This document shows, one piece after another, positions 7,832 to 15,572 of a stretch of 20,293 nt of DNA. The translations under genes were made by a program, and so were the position numbers. Under the pieces are notes generated by a model. It had not been told where the DNA came from. It made no database searches and saw only the letters and a list, made by a program, of their open reading frames with translations. Every line of letters begins with the position of its first letter. The first letter of the stretch is position 1. This stretch comes from Firmicutes bacterium UBA3906 (lineage in GTDB: Bacteria > Bacillota > Clostridia > Caldicoprobacterales > DTU083), in the NCBI GenBank assembly GCA_002391555.1, contig DGFG01000028.1, positions 461 to 20,753 of the forward strand, read 5' to 3'.

Positions 7832-10195
7832 ATGGATGATAGAACACTTAAGGTGCTCGAATACTATAAAATTATCGAGATGTTAGAAAAATTCGCAAAA
7901 TCAAAGCCTGGCAAAGAGCTAGTAAAGGCCCTAAGGCCTACAGCTGACAAAGATAAGGTTCTAGGCCAGCTTGAGGAAACAAAAGAGGCTGAATCCATAA
8001 TAGCCATCGAAGGAACTTCCTTTGTCTCCTATTTTTCAGATATCTCCTTTGAGCTAAAAAAGGCGGAATTAGGCTCAATACTTAGTCCAAAGGACCTACT
8101 TAAAATAGGTCAAGTCCTATCCATAATAACAAGTGTGAAAAAAAGAATGAAGGAGTACAAGGGCAAACAGGACCTAAGGATCATTCCATCCATGGTAGAG
8201 GGTCTTAAATCCCAACCAGTACTACTTAAATACATTGAAAACTCTATAGAGAGCGAGGAAAGCATTTTTGATAATGCCAGCCCAAGTCTTGCAAATATCA
8301 GGAGATTAATTGCCAGGGCAAACGATAGGATAAGGGAGAGGCTTAACGGCTTTCTACATTCTAGCCAAATGCAAAAGTACCTGCAAGAGCCTATTATAAC
8401 CATAAGAAATAATAGGTACGTTATACCTGTAAAGCAGGAGCATCGGGCCAGTGTACCTGGTATAGTTCATGACCAGTCATCAAGTGGAGCCACCCTTTTT
8501 ATAGAGCCCATGTCCGTAGTAGAGGCCAATAATGAAGCAAGGCAATTAATGCTCAAGGAAGAGGAAGAGATACAAAGGATTTTAGCTGACCTTACCCAAA
8601 AAACTGCCGACCTGGCAGATGAGATAAAGGACTCCTTGGATATTTTGATTAGACTAGACTTTATCTTTGCCAAGGGGGCATTTAGCTTGGCCATGAACTG
8701 TTCCTGCCCTAAGATTGCTGATGATTTATCCCTTAGGATAGTAAAGGGTAGGCACCCCCTCATAGATGAAAATGAAGTGGTCCCAATTTCATTAGACCTA
8801 GCTAATGACTGTTCTACCCTTGTTATCACAGGACCAAACACAGGAGGAAAGACAGTAACTCTTAAAACCGTTGGCCTATTTGTACTAATGGCCCAATCAG
8901 GTCTCAACCTACCAGCAGCTTATGGTACTAGCCTGGGCATATATAATAATGTCTTTGCAGATATAGGAGATGAGCAAAGTATTGAGCAAAGCTTGAGTAC
9001 ATTCTCCTCCCATATGACCAATATTGTCCGTATTCTAAAGCAGGCAGAGACCGGTGACCTAGTCCTATTTGATGAGCTAGGTGCAGGGACAGACCCAACA
9101 GAGGGAGCAGCCCTGGCCATGTCTATCCTAGACTACTTAAGGGACCGGGGTATAAAGGCCATGGCAACTACCCATTATTCCGAGCTAAAGGTTTATGCTA
9201 TAACAAACACAGGTGTAATAAATGCATCTATGGAGTTTGATGTAGAGACCCTAAGGCCAACCTTTAGGCTCCTTATTGGGGTACCGGGTAAAAGCAATGC
9301 CTTTGAAATCTCAAAACGCCTTGGCTTAGATGATAGGCTAATAGATGGTGCAAAAAAATACTTGAGTCAGGAAGACATTAGGTTTGAGGATGTACTTAGA
9401 AAAATAGATACAGACAGGGTAATAGCCGAAGAGGAGAGGGACAAGGCCCAGGCCTATCTAGCTGAGATAGAGGACCTAAAAAACAAGCACCAAGACCTAC
9501 TAGACAAGCTAGAGCAAAGAAGGGACAAGATAGTCTCAGAGTCTAAACAAGAGGCTAGGAGGATACTAAAAGAAGCTAAGGAAAGTGCAGACCTAATAAT
9601 CGAAGAAATCAGAAGGACAGCCCAGATAAATGATAAGAGGGAACGAAACAAGGCCATAGAACAGGCACGCAAGGACTTAAAGGAGCTAGTAGATGGCCTA
9701 GAGGAAAGGCCTGATGACAAAAGGTTAAAGGGAGGCAAGCCACCTAAAAGGCTTAAGGCTGGGGACACTGTCTATATTACTAGCCTAGATCAAAAGGGTC
9801 AGGTCATAGGGGAGGCAGACTCCTCTGGCAACCTCACCCTTCAGGTTGGAATTATGAAGGTCAATGCCCATATATCTGACCTAAGGCTGGTCAAGGAGGA
9901 AAAGCCTATAGTCAAAAAAACCAGTAGGGAGCTAAGGCTTAGGACAGCTAGTATTTCATCAGAACTTGACCTGCGGGGGCAAAATGCTGAGGACGCTCTC
10001 CTAAATACTGATATGTATTTAGACGAAGCCTTTTTAGCTGGACTAAAGGAGGTAACCATAATTCATGGAAAAGGCACGGGTATCCTTAGGACCTCTATCC
10101 AGCAAATGCTAAGGAAGCATCCCCATGTAGACTCATTTAGGCTAGGCAAATATGGTGAGGGTGAGTCCGGGGTGACTGTTGTAGTCTTAAAATAA
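7832..10195 (+). CDS. mutS2: MutS2 family ATPase/endonuclease
   Basis: 787-aa MutS2, the usual length. Order: N-terminal MutS-like core helices; ATPase with Walker A GPNTGGKT (334-341), Walker B LVLFDELGAGTDPTEG (D414/E415) and the ATTHYSELK segment; a long charged coiled coil (~510-640); a small beta/KOW-like domain (LKAGDTVYITSLDQKGQVIG); and a C-terminal Smr nuclease domain with LDLRG (712-716) and HGKGTG (745-750). Family members are linked to suppression of recombination and, in B. subtilis, to splitting of collided ribosomes. They lack the mismatch-recognition domain of MutS. ATG 7832 is preferred because GGAGGAG (7816-7822) lies nine bases upstream. The in-frame ATG at 7772 lies inside the U32 gene and would add 20 residues absent from the family. 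Confidence 0.97.
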   Translation: MDDRTLKVLEYYKIIEMLEKFAKSKPGKELVKALRPTADKDKVLGQLEETKEAESIIAIEGTSFVSYFSDISFELKKAELGSILSPKDLLKIGQVLSIITSVKKRMKEYKGKQDLRIIPSMVEGLKSQPVLLKYIENSIESEESIFDNASPSLANIRRLIARANDRIRERLNGFLHSSQMQKYLQEPIITIRNNRYVIPVKQEHRASVPGIVHDQSSSGATLFIEPMSVVEANNEARQLMLKEEEEIQRILADLTQKTADLADEIKDSLDILIRLDFIFAKGAFSLAMNCSCPKIADDLSLRIVKGRHPLIDENEVVPISLDLANDCSTLVITGPNTGGKTVTLKTVGLFVLMAQSGLNLPAAYGTSLGIYNNVFADIGDEQSIEQSLSTFSSHMTNIVRILKQAETGDLVLFDELGAGTDPTEGAALAMSILDYLRDRGIKAMATTHYSELKVYAITNTGVINASMEFDVETLRPTFRLLIGVPGKSNAFEISKRLGLDDRLIDGAKKYLSQEDIRFEDVLRKIDTDRVIAEEERDKAQAYLAEIEDLKNKHQDLLDKLEQRRDKIVSESKQEARRILKEAKESADLIIEEIRRTAQINDKRERNKAIEQARKDLKELVDGLEERPDDKRLKGGKPPKRLKAGDTVYITSLDQKGQVIGEADSSGNLTLQVGIMKVNAHISDLRLVKEEKPIVKKTSRELRLRTASISSELDLRGQNAEDALLNTDMYLDEAFLAGLKEVTIIHGKGTGILRTSIQQMLRKHPHVDSFRLGKYGEGESGVTVVVLK

Positions 10196-10296
10196 GAAGA
10201 CAGGTCACTAATTAGATTATTAAGAAGGAAATGCAGCTAGACTTATAGAATAAATATCCGAACAAGACAGCTATATATAAATTAGGAGGTTATAAA

Positions 10297-11826
10297 ATGC
10301 AATACCTATTAGGAGTGGATATTGGTACTTCAGGTACCAAGTCAGTTTTATTTGATATTGAGGGTAATACCATAGCCAGTTCAACAGTTGAGTATCCCAT
10401 GTACCAACCCCATATAGGCTGGGCTGAACAAGATCCAGAGGATTGGTGGAGGGCTACTGCAGAGACAATAGCAGATATTATCAAAAAAAGCGGTGTTAAT
10501 CCTTCTGACATTAAGGGACTTGGCCTATCTGGCCAGATGCATGGTATGGTACTGCTTAACAAAGAAGGCCAGGTTCTTAGGCCAGCCATCATATGGTGCG
10601 ACCAGAGGACCCAGGCTGAGTGTGACCAGATAACAGAGATAATCGGTAAAGAGAGACTGATTGAGATAACTGCCAATCCTGCATTGACCGGCTTTACAGC
10701 GTCAAAGGTTATGTGGGTTAAAAACCATCAGCCAGACCTATTCAATCAAATAGACAAAATCCTACTACCAAAGGATTATGTTAGGTACAAGCTCACAGGT
10801 GTATTTGCAACTGAGGTATCAGATGCAAGTGGTACCCAGTTCCTCAATGTACCAGAGAGGGCTTGGAGTGAGGAGGTACTTGGCAAGCTAGGCATTGATA
10901 TTAACTGGATGCCTGAGGTTTACGAATCCTATGAGGTAAGTGGTACTGTAAATAGCGAGGCTGCTAGGATAACAGGCCTTGGCGAGGGGACTCCAGTAGT
11001 AGGAGGAGGCGGTGACCAGGCAGCAGGAGCTGTCGGAAATGGTATCGTAAAGCAGGGTGTTATATCCTCTACTATAGGTACTTCCGGCGTTGTTTTTGCC
11101 CATATGGACAAGGTCAGTATAGACTCCCAAGGCAGGGTCCATACCTTCTGCCATGCAGTACCAAACAAATGGCATGTTATGGGGGTAACTCAGGGAGCCG
11201 GCCTATCCATGCAGTGGCTAAGGAACAACTTTGGCAACATGGAAAAGGAGCTTGCTAGCTTTATGGATATAGATCCCTATCAGCTAATGGACAAACAGGC
11301 TGAAAAGGCTAAGCCAGGCTGTGATGGCCTTATCTACTTACCCTATTTGATGGGAGAGAGGACACCCCACCTAGACCCAAATGCCAAGGGAGTATTCTTT
11401 GGCTTATCAGCCATGCATGGCAGGAGAGAGATGATCCGGTCTGTTATGGAGGGAGTAGTCTATAGCCTGAGAGACTGCCTAGAGATTGTAAAGGACATGG
11501 ATGTATCCGTCACTGAGGTTAGGGCCTCTGGTGGTGGCGGCAGGAGCCCCTTATGGAGGCAAATGCAGGCAGATATCTTTAACAATCCAATTGCAACCAT
11601 AAACTCAAGCGAAGGACCAGCACTAGGTGTTGCACTATTAGCTGGTGTGGGTGTTGGTATATACAAGAGCGTCGAAGAGGCTTGTGATACAGCTATAAAG
11701 GTTGTTAGCCTACAGGAGGCGATTGAGGAAAATGTTCCTGTATATGACCAATACTATGAGATATACAAGGACCTTTATCATGCACTAAAGGATAGCTTTA
11801 AAAAGGTAGCATCCATCATAGGTTAA
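10297..11826 (+). CDS. xylB: Xylulokinase (FGGY family)
   Basis: 509-aa cytoplasmic kinase predicted to phosphorylate D-xylulose to xylulose 5-phosphate with ATP. N-terminal FGGY domain: phosphate loop DIGTSGTKS, then GLSGQMHGMVLL, WCDQRT and the LPKDYVRYKLTG segment typical of XylB. Catalytic Asp is D240 in GGGGDQAAGAVG. The C-terminal domain has GERTPHLDP and the nucleotide-binding ASGGGGRSPLWRQMQADI. AGGAGG at 10284-10289 is seven bases from the ATG. No xylose isomerase, transporter or regulator adjoins it, and no clear promoter or terminator lies in the 101 bp after mutS2, so read-through from mutS2 is possible. FGGY substrate calls are imperfect, but the length and motifs fit XylB best. 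Confidence 0.9.
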   Translation: MQYLLGVDIGTSGTKSVLFDIEGNTIASSTVEYPMYQPHIGWAEQDPEDWWRATAETIADIIKKSGVNPSDIKGLGLSGQMHGMVLLNKEGQVLRPAIIWCDQRTQAECDQITEIIGKERLIEITANPALTGFTASKVMWVKNHQPDLFNQIDKILLPKDYVRYKLTGVFATEVSDASGTQFLNVPERAWSEEVLGKLGIDINWMPEVYESYEVSGTVNSEAARITGLGEGTPVVGGGGDQAAGAVGNGIVKQGVISSTIGTSGVVFAHMDKVSIDSQGRVHTFCHAVPNKWHVMGVTQGAGLSMQWLRNNFGNMEKELASFMDIDPYQLMDKQAEKAKPGCDGLIYLPYLMGERTPHLDPNAKGVFFGLSAMHGRREMIRSVMEGVVYSLRDCLEIVKDMDVSVTEVRASGGGGRSPLWRQMQADIFNNPIATINSSEGPALGVALLAGVGVGIYKSVEEACDTAIKVVSLQEAIEENVPVYDQYYEIYKDLYHALKDSFKKVASIIG

Positions 11827-11836
11827 GGAAACTTAA

Positions 11837-11874
11837 AATGTCTTGCTGTTATTTTGGCAGCAGGACATTTTTTT
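11837..11874 (+). terminator. Intrinsic terminator after xylB
   Basis: AATGTCTTGCTG (11837-11848) pairs with CAGCAGGACATT (11858-11869): a 12-bp stem with one G-U pair and loop TTATTTTGG. A T run extends to 11874. This separates xylB from the two-component operon. Confidence 0.92.
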
Positions 11875-11914
11875 ATGGTTACTTCTGAGTCTTATTCCTT
11901 TACATGAAAAAACC

Positions 11915-11943
11915 TTTAAAGTAGAGACCAGTCAATATATAAT
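11915..11943 (+). promoter_or_regulatory. Candidate promoter of the two-component operon
   Basis: TTTAAA (11915-11920), a 17-bp spacer and TATAAT (11938-11943) within an AT-rich tract with several alternative -10-like boxes. A start near 11950 gives a ~100-nt untranslated leader. Confidence 0.5.
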
Positions 11944-12003
11944 ATATATAATAATAATGGTTGAAAAACTAGTATAGCTCTTTAAATCGAACTGACCATG
12001 ACC

Positions 12004-12027
12004 AGCTTATACTTAAAGGGATAAGCT
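12004..12027 (+). other. Inverted repeat in the leader of the response regulator gene
   Basis: AGCTTAT (12004-12010) and ATAAGCT (12021-12027) are perfect 7-bp arms around a 10-base loop, followed by TTTT and then the AAGGAGG ribosome binding site (12034-12040). It overlaps a tandem TGACCA TGACCA (11993-12004). It could be a weak attenuator, an RNA stability element or an operator. Nothing in the sequence decides between these. Confidence 0.4.
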
Positions 12028-12049
12028 TTTCTTAAGGAGGTCTAAACAG

Positions 12050-12736
12050 GTGAACAATTATAGGATTATGGTAGTTGATGATGATTTTAATATAGCCCAG
12101 CTGGTCAAGCTTTACCTAGAAAGAGACGGGTATAGTGTAGACCTATATGGAGACGGACAGGAGGCCTTAGATGCCTTTAGGAGCAATCCTCCCCACCTAG
12201 TAGTACTCGATATTATGCTACCTGGTATGGATGGTTGGGAGGTATGCAAGGAAATAAGAAAGCATAGCCAGATTCCTATTATTATGCTGACGGCCAAGGG
12301 AGAGACCTTTGACAAGATACTAGGTTTAGAGCTAGGTGCTGACGACTATGTAGTAAAGCCCTTTGAACCAAAGGAACTAGTGGCAAGGGTAAAGGCAGTC
12401 CTTAGGAGACACAAGGTTACAGCAGGTGATGAAAAGGGGCAGGTATCCTACCCTAACTTAAGTGTAAATATCGAAGACTATACTGTAAAATACTATGGTA
12501 CAAGCCTAGACCTACCACCTAAGGAGCTAGAGCTACTTTATTTTCTAGCCTCAAATCCAAACAAGGTATTTACCAGGGAACAGCTCCTTGAACATGTATG
12601 GGGCTTTGACTTTTTCGGTGATTCTAGGACAGTAGATGTACATATTAAAAGGCTGAGAGAAAAGTTTAACCATGAAAATGATTCATGGCAAATAAAGACT
12701 GTATGGTCTGTTGGCTACAAGTTTGAGGTGAAATAA
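12050..12736 (+). CDS. OmpR/PhoB-family response regulator
   Basis: 228-aa cytoplasmic DNA-binding regulator. Receiver domain (1-~120): acidic pocket D10-D12, phospho-acceptor D54 in VVLDIMLPGMDGWE, T81 in IIMLTAKGE, and K103 in DDYVVKPFEPKELVARV. The winged-helix effector domain (~133-228) has LDLPPKELELLYFLASNPNKVFTREQLLE-type spacing and DSRTVDVHIKRLREK, with the terminal VWSVGYKFE hairpin. The start is GTG 12050, with AAGGAGG (12034-12040) nine bases upstream. The partner kinase begins on the base after the stop codon. Members of this family bind direct repeats at about one-turn spacing; a fitting array lies just ahead of htrA, 1.4 kb downstream. The general fold is like PhoP/WalR/CssR, and the input signal is unknown. 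Confidence 0.95.
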   Translation: MNNYRIMVVDDDFNIAQLVKLYLERDGYSVDLYGDGQEALDAFRSNPPHLVVLDIMLPGMDGWEVCKEIRKHSQIPIIMLTAKGETFDKILGLELGADDYVVKPFEPKELVARVKAVLRRHKVTAGDEKGQVSYPNLSVNIEDYTVKYYGTSLDLPPKELELLYFLASNPNKVFTREQLLEHVWGFDFFGDSRTVDVHIKRLREKFNHENDSWQIKTVWSVGYKFEVK

Positions 12737-14155
12737 ATGTTCCGCTCCCTTTATGTAAAGCTAATGGTGACCTATTCAGTTATACTGATTGCTACAATGC
12801 TCCTCCTTGGAGTCCTGCTATCCTCTTTTTTTCAGGATACTATCACAGAAAACAGGACTCAGGAGCTTATCAGGGAGGGCAATGCCCTAACCCCATATTT
12901 GGAGTATTTTACTTATGGTATATATGATATTTGGGTCTTGGAGGGACAGTTCAAGGTTATAGACAGGTTTTTAAATGTTAGCATTTGGATGACGGATACA
13001 AATGGCCGTATTTACTATGTCTATCCCGAAACAGATAACGAGCTTTGGCAAAATCATAGGCTTACAGATGAGATACTAGAACCTGTCCTAAGGGGAGAGA
13101 CCATAAAGGTTCAGGGGAATTTTGGCGATAGGTTTACAGTGCCTGTGATTACAGTAGGTATGCCCCTTAAAAATGCACAAGGTATAATCGGCACCATATT
13201 TTTGCACTCACCAATCCAGGAGCTAGGTACTAGCTTAAAAAATACCTATCTTAGCATATGGAGAGCGAGCTTTTTCTCTACCTTTCTTTCCATGCTCCTT
13301 TTGTACTATGTTTCTAGGAGGATTTCCAAGCCCCTAGCTGAAATGAATGTCATATCAAGAGAGATAGCCTCTGGCAACTTTAAAAGACGGGTTCAGATAA
13401 AATCCAAGGATGAGGTTGGCCAGGTAGGCCTAAATTTTAATGCTATGGCAGATGCCTTGGAAAACCTAGAGCTAACAAGGAAAACCTTTGTAGCAAACGT
13501 CTCCCACGAGCTGCGGTCTCCTCTAACATCAATGAAGGGCTATATCCAAGGGGTTTTAGACAAGACCATAGGGGATGAGGACCGGGACAGGTACCTTGAG
13601 ATAGCCTTAACTGAAACAGAGAGAATGAACAGGCTAATAAGCGGTTTGCTTGATTTAGCCCAGGTTGAATCAGGACAGTTTTCTGTAGAAAAAAAGGTTT
13701 ACGATATAAATGAACAGATCCGCCGGGCCCTTATAGCAAGAGAGGAAAGCATTAATGAGAGGAATATGAAAATTGAAGTGGTCTTTAAGGAGGAAAACCT
13801 CTTTGTGGAGGCAGACCCTGACAGGATACAGCAGGTTATAATAAATCTACTAGACAATGCTATAAAGTTTAACAAGGATGGGGGTAGCCTGCTTATTGAG
13901 ACCTGGAGATACAAGGACAAGGCCTTTATAAAGATTAAAGATGAGGGGCCAGGTATAGCAAGAGAGGAGATAGGCCATATTTGGACTCCCTTTTACCAGA
14001 TTGACAAGTCTAGGAGCAATAAAAGAGTAGGAACAGGATTAGGCTTATCTATTGTTAAAAAGATAATAGATGCCCATGACTCAAGTATTTGGGTTAACAG
14101 CAAGCTAGGAGAAGGGACAGCCTTTATCTTTTCTCTAAAGGCTACGAGAAAGTAG
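12737..14155 (+). CDS. Membrane sensor histidine kinase
   Basis: 472-aa partner kinase. Membrane helix 1 spans ~9-31 and helix 2 ~174-193. They enclose a ~140-residue outside domain whose core (SIWMTDTNGRIYYVYPETDN) looks Cache/PAS-like. HAMP occupies ~193-246 (RRISKPLAEMNVISREIASGNF). HisKA carries H257 in NVSHELRSPLTSMKGYIQG. The ATPase domain has an N box (INLLDNAIKFN), a G1 box (DEGPGIA), FYQIDKSRS and a G2 box (GTGLGLSIVKKI). No PAS domain lies between HAMP and HisKA. The ATG immediately follows the regulator's TAA, and GAGGTG (12725-12730) inside the upstream gene is the likely ribosome binding site, so translation is coupled. The likely input is an envelope condition, given htrA downstream. 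That is inference. Confidence 0.95.
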   Translation: MFRSLYVKLMVTYSVILIATMLLLGVLLSSFFQDTITENRTQELIREGNALTPYLEYFTYGIYDIWVLEGQFKVIDRFLNVSIWMTDTNGRIYYVYPETDNELWQNHRLTDEILEPVLRGETIKVQGNFGDRFTVPVITVGMPLKNAQGIIGTIFLHSPIQELGTSLKNTYLSIWRASFFSTFLSMLLLYYVSRRISKPLAEMNVISREIASGNFKRRVQIKSKDEVGQVGLNFNAMADALENLELTRKTFVANVSHELRSPLTSMKGYIQGVLDKTIGDEDRDRYLEIALTETERMNRLISGLLDLAQVESGQFSVEKKVYDINEQIRRALIAREESINERNMKIEVVFKEENLFVEADPDRIQQVIINLLDNAIKFNKDGGSLLIETWRYKDKAFIKIKDEGPGIAREEIGHIWTPFYQIDKSRSNKRVGTGLGLSIVKKIIDAHDSSIWVNSKLGEGTAFIFSLKATRK

Positions 14156-14163
14156 CTTGCCTA

Positions 14164-14202
14164 TTCATACTTGTTTTACACCGTGTTCATACTTTGTTAA
14201 TG
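14164..14202 (+). promoter_or_regulatory. Four-hexamer direct-repeat array, likely response-regulator binding site
   Basis: TTCATA (14164-14169), TTTACA (14175-14180), TTCATA (14186-14191) and TTAATG (14197-14202) are each separated by exactly five bases, an 11-bp period. The last hexamer matches the others least well. The array ends nine bases before the TATAAT at 14212, so it would span about -60 to -22. This spacing and position match PhoP-type activator sites of OmpR-family regulators in Bacillus. Confidence 0.65.
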
Positions 14203-14211
14203 AACCTATAT

Positions 14212-14217
14212 TATAAT
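14212..14217 (+). promoter_or_regulatory. -10 box of the htrA promoter
   Basis: A perfect TATAAT lies 52 bp before the htrA start, with no recognisable -35 at 16-18 bp. A -10 without a -35, preceded by a direct-repeat array, suggests activator-dependent transcription. TATATT at 14207-14212 is an alternative. Confidence 0.6.
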
Positions 14218-14269
14218 ATAGATAGTAAATGAGAAAAGCAAAACCCAAGCATTATGGAGGTGCTAGAAA

Positions 14270-15478
14270 ATGCGTGATTTTTATGAATTTGATGAAGACC
14301 GTTATCAACAAAGAAGTAGTATAAAGGCTTATATAGCAATAGCCCTTATTTTTGCCCTGTTAGGGGCCGCTATTGCCTATGCAATATCGTCTAATATACT
14401 AGGAACAGATCCTGGCAAGATGGCAGGAAAGGACAATGACCCAGGGGCAGTAACAGAGGAGACGGATGAAAAGGAATCAATTATTCTTGGCTTTGCTGAC
14501 GACCTATTGATAGATGAAAACAATCCAATTGTTGATATAGCTGAAAAGGTAGAAGGAGCAGTTGTTGGAATAACCTCTACCAAGGAGATAATGGTTCAAG
14601 ACTTCTTTTTTAACATACAGCGCAGGAGAACAGCAGAAGGCTATGGTTCAGGCATAATAATAAGCGACCAGGGCCATATCCTGACCAATCACCATGTTAT
14701 AGAAAACGCTAGAGAGCTATACGTAGTCCTTAGCGGAGGAGAAACTGTAGAAGCAAAGGTTATAGGGACAGATCCAAAAAGCGATATAGCTGTAATCAAG
14801 ATAGAACATGACGACCTTACAGTGGCGAAAATAGGTGATTCAGACAAGGTTAGAAAGGGAGAGTTTGCAGTTACAATAGGTAACCCCTTATCTGGCCATG
14901 AGCTAGCAGGCACAGTAAACTTTGGTATAATAAGTGCCACAGATAGGGTGATCCAAGTAGACAATAGGACCCTAGAGGTGCTACAGACAGACGCGGCCAT
15001 TAACCATGGCAACAGTGGTGGTGCCCTTGTCAACATGAAGGGCGAGGTAATTGGCATGAACACAGCCAAGCTAGCAGGTGAATCAGTAGAAGGACTCGGC
15101 TTTTCCATTCCCTCCAATGTATTTATGCCAATAGCAAGGGAACTAATAGAAAAGGGTACAGTTGAAAGGGAGGGCCAGCCCTGGATAGGAATAATAAACC
15201 CTGCAGATATTACACAGAGCCTATCAGAGGAGTTTGGTTACCCAGTTGGTATCCTAGTTAGGGAGGTCTACCCCGGCGGGCCAGCTGAAAATGCAGGAAT
15301 TAAGCCAGGTGATGTTATAGTTGCCTATGATGGTAAGAAGGTCAAGACCCTACAAGAATTAAAGGCAGCAATAGCAGAAAACAAGGTAGGTCAAGTAGTC
15401 GAAATAGAGCTTGTAAGGGGAGAAACTGAGATTGTATTTAAGCTAAAACTTGGAGATATAAGTGTTATAGACTCCTAG
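14270..15478 (+). CDS. htrA: HtrA/DegP-like membrane-anchored serine protease
   Basis: 402-aa envelope quality-control protease that degrades misfolded exported proteins. A short cytoplasmic tail precedes one membrane helix (~20-40), then a linker. The trypsin-like domain has the catalytic triad H142 (TNHHV), D172 (KSDIAVIKI) and S249 (HGNSGGALVN). A single PDZ domain (~300-395) includes GILVREVYPGGPAENAGIKPGDVI. One PDZ and an uncleaved N-terminal anchor are the normal Firmicutes layout. The sequence RRRTAEGYGSGIIIS marks the start of the protease fold. GGAGGTG (14256-14262) is seven bases from the ATG. It lies downstream of a two-component system with a putative binding array between them, and ends at a terminator shared with the convergent gene. 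Confidence 0.96.
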   Translation: MRDFYEFDEDRYQQRSSIKAYIAIALIFALLGAAIAYAISSNILGTDPGKMAGKDNDPGAVTEETDEKESIILGFADDLLIDENNPIVDIAEKVEGAVVGITSTKEIMVQDFFFNIQRRRTAEGYGSGIIISDQGHILTNHHVIENARELYVVLSGGETVEAKVIGTDPKSDIAVIKIEHDDLTVAKIGDSDKVRKGEFAVTIGNPLSGHELAGTVNFGIISATDRVIQVDNRTLEVLQTDAAINHGNSGGALVNMKGEVIGMNTAKLAGESVEGLGFSIPSNVFMPIARELIEKGTVEREGQPWIGIINPADITQSLSEEFGYPVGILVREVYPGGPAENAGIKPGDVIVAYDGKKVKTLQELKAAIAENKVGQVVEIELVRGETEIVFKLKLGDISVIDS

Positions 15479-15526
15479 CCTTTAAGCTAAAGATATATGC
15501 ATAGGAAATGACACAATAATGAAAAT

Positions 15527-15558
15527 AAAAATACAAGGCGAATTGGCCTTGTATTTTT
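15527..15558. terminator. Bidirectional intrinsic terminator between convergent genes
   Basis: A 13-bp perfect stem joins 15527-15539 to 15546-15558 with loop GAATTG. Five A residues on one arm and five T residues on the other let it end transcription both from htrA (+) and from the - strand gene. Confidence 0.92.
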
Positions 15559-15572
15559 GTTTACTAATAGCA

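Noticed and set aside
10196..10296. Promoter for xylB
   Set aside because: -10-like strings (TAGAAT 10246-10251, TATATA 10272-10277) have no acceptable -35 at 16-18 bp. I list none.
11876..11908. Short ATG frame after the xylB terminator
   Set aside because: Ten codons only, with no ribosome binding site.
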